Shown here one piece after another: positions 61,312 through 64,000 of a stretch of DNA of 64,000 bases. The stretch covers positions 682,290 through 746,289 of the forward strand of contig JAWBNK010000001.1 in NCBI GenBank assembly GCA_038827615.1, written 5' to 3'. The notes beneath the pieces were generated by a model. The model made no database searches and was not told where the DNA came from. It saw only the letters and a program-made list of their open reading frames with translations. Each line of letters opens with the position of its first letter. Position 1 is the stretch's first letter. The position numbers were made by a program, and so were the translations under genes. The stretch comes from Thermosphaera sp. (GTDB lineage Archaea > Thermoproteota > Thermoprotei_A > Sulfolobales > Desulfurococcaceae).

Positions 61312-61962
61312 ATGATGAAGGCACTCTCATACTTCATTATCATAATATTGATCCTGACCGTATCTACACCTGTTCTTGTCTCTAGCAACCCTAGCGAAAT
61401 CTATATTCAGATCGAGGGGAGCCCCATTGATAACTTCTTCACTGGAACTATTAAGATATCTTATTCGGAAACCTCTGAAAACTACGTTGAAGTCAGCATC
61501 ACGTTGCCTTTTGAAGGCGATTATAATATACTTAATATTACAAGTGACAATGGTGTGCTGATAACTGATTACCAGCTAATCAATAATACGTTATCATTTC
61601 TAGCTTACAACGCGTCAAAAGTTACAATATCATTTACCGTTGAAAACGTCTTCGAAGAAGCAGGAGTCGGAAGCTATACCACATTCCTGGACCTAACTAG
61701 ATACTCGGGCTTAAGCGTTAATGTGAGTATCACCTTGGTTGGGACATATTACGTGGAAGGACCTTTCAATGTGAAGCATTCAAACGGTTATACAATCGTG
61801 ACCCTCGATAAACCAGGATTTTATCCACTATCCATATCGATAAATCCTGAGACACAAACATCTCCAAGTGACAACCAAGGAAAACTCATACTCCTCGTTT
61901 CCATTATAGGAGGCGTCATTATCCTGTTAATCCTTCTATTTCTGTTTAGAAAACGAAAATAG
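61312..61962 (+). CDS. Secreted or surface protein with C-terminal membrane anchor
   Basis: 216 residues. Signal peptide (MKALSYFIIIILILTVSTPVLVSS), an all-beta exterior domain of about 150 residues with eight or so NxS/T sites, then a membrane helix (LILLVSIIGGVIILLILLFLF) and RKRK tail: a type I surface protein. No cysteines and no known domain. ATG 61312 or 61315 may be the start. It is divergent from the LuxE operon across the shared regulatory gap. Function unknown. Confidence 0.78.
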   Translation: MMKALSYFIIIILILTVSTPVLVSSNPSEIYIQIEGSPIDNFFTGTIKISYSETSENYVEVSITLPFEGDYNILNITSDNGVLITDYQLINNTLSFLAYNASKVTISFTVENVFEEAGVGSYTTFLDLTRYSGLSVNVSITLVGTYYVEGPFNVKHSNGYTIVTLDKPGFYPLSISINPETQTSPSDNQGKLILLVSIIGGVIILLILLFLFRKRK

Positions 61963-62012
61963 TTTTTTCATAAGATTTAAAAACCTCCTCAATCATAGGG
62001 CAGTCAGGGATA

Positions 62013-62714
62013 TTGCCTAGCCAACTAGAATTGATCAATAGGGTTTACTTTGAAAATCGCGTAAAACTGCTTGAAGATGAGGTATTTGAGCTTTTAAAAT
62101 CCTATGGGATTCCTGTAGTACCTTACGAGGTGGCTAGAACAGTAGATGATATAAAAGTCTCCGCCGAGAAGATCGGTTTTCCACTAGTGATTAAAGTCAT
62201 TTCGCCCGATATCATACATAAAACAGATATAGGAGGAGTGAAACTTAACATATGGTCCGTCGATGAAGCGGTTAAGTCTGCTAATGATATGATCAGTGAA
62301 ATAAAGACCAAGTTCCCTGAGGCTCGTATAACCGGCTTTCTCCTTCAGCCGATGATGCCTAAGGGAGTCGAGGTAATAATCGGTGGCATTCACGATGCTG
62401 TATTCGGAAGCGTAGTAATGTTTGGTGCAGGAGGCATATTCGTTGAGGTTTTCAGGGATGTATCCTTCAGAGTAGCACCTTTAAGCGTGGATGAAGCGTT
62501 AGAAATGATTGAAGAGATCAGAACTTCACCTATATTGAATGGTTACAGGACTCAACCACCCGTGAATAAACATTCAATAGCAGAGATAATAGTGGCGGTG
62601 GGAAAAATGCTTGAGGACTATCCTGAGATAGAGTCCATGGACTTAAATCCGGTTTTCGCATACCCTAACGGGGCATACGTTATCGATGGACGAATAATAT
62701 TGAGGAAAAAGTAG
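62013..62714 (+). CDS. acdB: ADP-forming acyl-CoA synthetase, beta subunit (ATP-grasp)
   Basis: 233 residues, TTG start. LKSYGIPVVPYEVA and GFPLVIKVISPDIIHKTDIGGVKLNI (histidine loop) are followed by QPMMPKGVEVIIGG and the C-terminal MDLNPVFAYPNGAYVIDGRI: the ATP-grasp domain of archaeal Acd beta chains. With an alpha subunit (not in the window) it makes ATP from acyl-CoA, ADP and phosphate, the main energy step after the por and kor reactions. Could also belong to an indoleacetyl- or other branched acyl-CoA form. Confidence 0.9.
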   Translation: MPSQLELINRVYFENRVKLLEDEVFELLKSYGIPVVPYEVARTVDDIKVSAEKIGFPLVIKVISPDIIHKTDIGGVKLNIWSVDEAVKSANDMISEIKTKFPEARITGFLLQPMMPKGVEVIIGGIHDAVFGSVVMFGAGGIFVEVFRDVSFRVAPLSVDEALEMIEEIRTSPILNGYRTQPPVNKHSIAEIIVAVGKMLEDYPEIESMDLNPVFAYPNGAYVIDGRIILRKK

Positions 62715-62819
62715 TAATTCGCGGGACAATCCCACCATTTTACGTACTAAGTCCTACGCATTCAACACTTTCTCCTTTAAAATAACCATCACCCATTATT
62801 TCAAAACGAGGTAGGTAAG

Positions 62820-63458
62820 GTGGAGAACAAAAGTCACGGCTACCAAGATTCAACCATGGTACCGAGTACCTCATGTGAGGGGGTTTCCGCCGAAATCAGG
62901 CAAGTAATTGTAAAAGAAAGTGATGTAGTAATCGTATTGCTGAATAAGATAGAAAACTATATTGCCTCAAGCAATTGGGCGAGAGCATCCTCTCTATCAT
63001 ACTGCGCTCTGCTCTGGTCTTGTGAAAAAACCTCTCACACCACTCGTAGACTAGTTAATGAGTTGATCTACGGTCCCTTGAGCTTGTCCGTAGAGGCCGT
63101 ATTAGAATTTTTAAGTCTACTAAACAGAGAGGGTTTGCCTGACAAATGTATTGAATCCCTAGCAGGTATTCCACTCGGTATAATCTATAACCTACCAGTA
63201 GGGGACATACTTGATAATGAGACATTAAATAGTTCATTATTGGAGTTCATTGACAACCTGCTAGATTTGGTTTTAAATAGCAACACTCAGAAAGAAGTTC
63301 TAGAGGAAGTATATCGCGAAGTGAACACGTTCTTTTCAGAGTATTCAAAAATACTTGGAGGAAAAGGGTTGTCCTCCAAATTTAAGAAGCAGTTTGAGAG
63401 AATAGAGGATAAGTGGATTAGACTTGTGAACCTTCTCTCATTAAGTACCGATTACTAA
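62820..63458 (+). CDS. Unrecognised soluble helical protein
   Basis: 212 residues from GTG 62820 with GAGGTAGGT (62809-62817) just upstream. Predicted almost entirely helical, no signal peptide, with heptad-like stretches (about 135-205) and four cysteines in the first half (C19, C67, C73, C113). Its 3' end overlaps the opposing phosphatase-like gene by four bases. No family recognised; the ribosome-binding site and protein-like composition support expression. Confidence 0.65.
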   Translation: MENKSHGYQDSTMVPSTSCEGVSAEIRQVIVKESDVVIVLLNKIENYIASSNWARASSLSYCALLWSCEKTSHTTRRLVNELIYGPLSLSVEAVLEFLSLLNREGLPDKCIESLAGIPLGIIYNLPVGDILDNETLNSSLLEFIDNLLDLVLNSNTQKEVLEEVYREVNTFFSEYSKILGGKGLSSKFKKQFERIEDKWIRLVNLLSLSTDY

Positions 63459-64000
63459 AGCCCCAGGTTTAAGAGTATTTTATCTAGGACGGGGTTGTTC
63501 GATAAAGGCTTATACGGGAGGGCGATGAAGGGGTACTTCCTAACACACGTTACATCACTGCCTAGAATTATTGGAATATCGGAAAGGCTGAGGAATTCGC
63601 AGTCAATCTCTGAGTCTCCGGCAGCAATTGTAAGGTGGGAGTAACTTCTTAGTTTTTCAAGCACTTTGGAGACTCCTAATCCTTTACTTCCAGTTGAGAC
63701 GTGTAAAACCCTCTTAGTCATGGACGTTTTAAGCCCTAGTTCCCTCAATCTCTGGGAGAGCCCTTTCAAGCAGTTCGCATCAGCTGAAAGAAATGCTTCG
63801 CTACATAATCTTTTAGTAGCTGCTAACGCCTCCTCGTAGGAGATGGTTAAGATGGACTTTAACTCCTCAGCTGTTAGTCTACTCATTCTACCAATTTTGC
63901 TACTACATGGATGGCTCTCTAAGGACAGTTCTATGATCTCGTCGATCTCACTCATCGGTTTGCACAGGATTCTCACATGATACCTATCCACTATGAAACT
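63455..64000 (-). CDS. Mannosyl-3-phosphoglycerate phosphatase-like HAD protein (truncated by window edge)
   Basis: The C-terminal about 181 residues are inside the window; the frame stays open to the right edge (no stop through 64000) and the nucleophile motif DxDGT is not seen, so the N terminus lies beyond. Motif III/IV are present: STGSKGLGVSKVLEKL and IAAGDSEIDCEFLSLSDIPIILG, typical of the Cof/MpgP subgroup that removes phosphate from mannosyl-3-phosphoglycerate to make the compatible solute mannosylglycerate, or from a related sugar phosphate. Specificity cannot be judged from this half. Confidence 0.72.
   Translation of the reverse strand, partial: SFIVDRYHVRILCKPMSEIDEIIELSLESHPCSSKIGRMSRLTAEELKSILTISYEEALAATKRLCSEAFLSADANCLKGLSQRLRELGLKTSMTKRVLHVSTGSKGLGVSKVLEKLRSYSHLTIAAGDSEIDCEFLSLSDIPIILGSDVTCVRKYPFIALPYKPLSNNPVLDKILLNLGL

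Overview
The window reads as a chromosomal segment of a hyperthermophilic crenarchaeon, most likely order Desulfurococcales (this placement is inferred from gene content, not from a marker search). Supporting signs are geranylgeranyl-reductase-type lipid enzymes, a Tfx regulator, AMP phosphorylase, a SAM/arginine decarboxylase of the SpeH fold, two sets of 2-oxoacid:ferredoxin oxidoreductase, ADP-forming acyl-CoA synthetase, TATA boxes about 20-30 nt before start codons, apparently leaderless genes, and many TTG/GTG starts. Genes are tightly packed: no gap exceeds 300 bases, the longest being about 228 bases before position 61312. I see no insertion sequence, prophage or CRISPR array.

Layout. 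1-2.3 kb: tail of a possible lipoate ligase, a GcvH-like protein, DeoC and SpeE. 2.3-10.1 kb: two ABC systems on either side of a PadR-type regulator; one is DrrAB-like, the other couples a LolD/MacB-type ATPase and FtsX-type permease to a 1185-residue surface protein with about seven repeats. 10.2-11.7 kb: DUF2299-like protein, half-size EamA protein, Tfx and tRNA-Ala(CGC). 11.7-17.7 kb: two divergent four-subunit 2-oxoacid:ferredoxin oxidoreductase operons. 17.7-27.5 kb: maturation-protease-like protein, two FAD reductases of the geranylgeranyl reductase family, SpeH, phosphohexomutase, amidohydrolase, AMP phosphorylase, DUF429-like and DHH proteins. 27.5-38.7 kb: a type IV pilus-like machine (secretion ATPase, TadC/FlaJ-type membrane protein, six N-terminally anchored surface proteins, one with a DUF2341-like domain). 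38.8-45.4 kb: ACT+V4R-like protein, mini winged-helix protein, an HD phosphohydrolase with three unknown overlapping genes, M50 protease, NadM, YkgJ-type protein, BirA. 45.4-52.5 kb: TldE/TldD, an ECF-type vitamin transporter and, upstream on the same strand, a threonine-synthase-like protein whose PLP lysine is arginine and which ends in a winged helix. 52.6-57.3 kb: MATE exporter, three-gene ABC exporter, HAD phosphatase. 57.3-61.1 kb: an SDR-LuxC-LuxE operon. 61.3-64 kb: a small surface protein, ADP-forming acyl-CoA synthetase beta subunit, an unknown protein, and a truncated mannosyl-3-phosphoglycerate-phosphatase-like gene.

How it fits together. The metabolic core suits a peptide/sugar-fermenting anaerobe: 2-oxoacids are oxidised to acyl-CoA with ferredoxin reduction, acyl-CoA is converted to acid plus ATP by ADP-forming synthetases, and DeoC and AMP phosphorylase handle nucleoside pentoses. 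The regions I consider most worth following are (i) the LuxC/LuxE/SDR operon, which looks like an acyl-activating and acyl-reducing pathway in a lineage whose membrane lipids are isoprenoid, with a perfect 20-bp palindrome upstream; (ii) the PLP-fold pseudoenzyme with an HTH, next to an ECF transporter and a MATE gene with a long inverted repeat between; (iii) the pilus-like locus with unusually large surface subunits; (iv) the ABC transporter with a repetitive ectodomain; and (v) the HD-phosphohydrolase operon.
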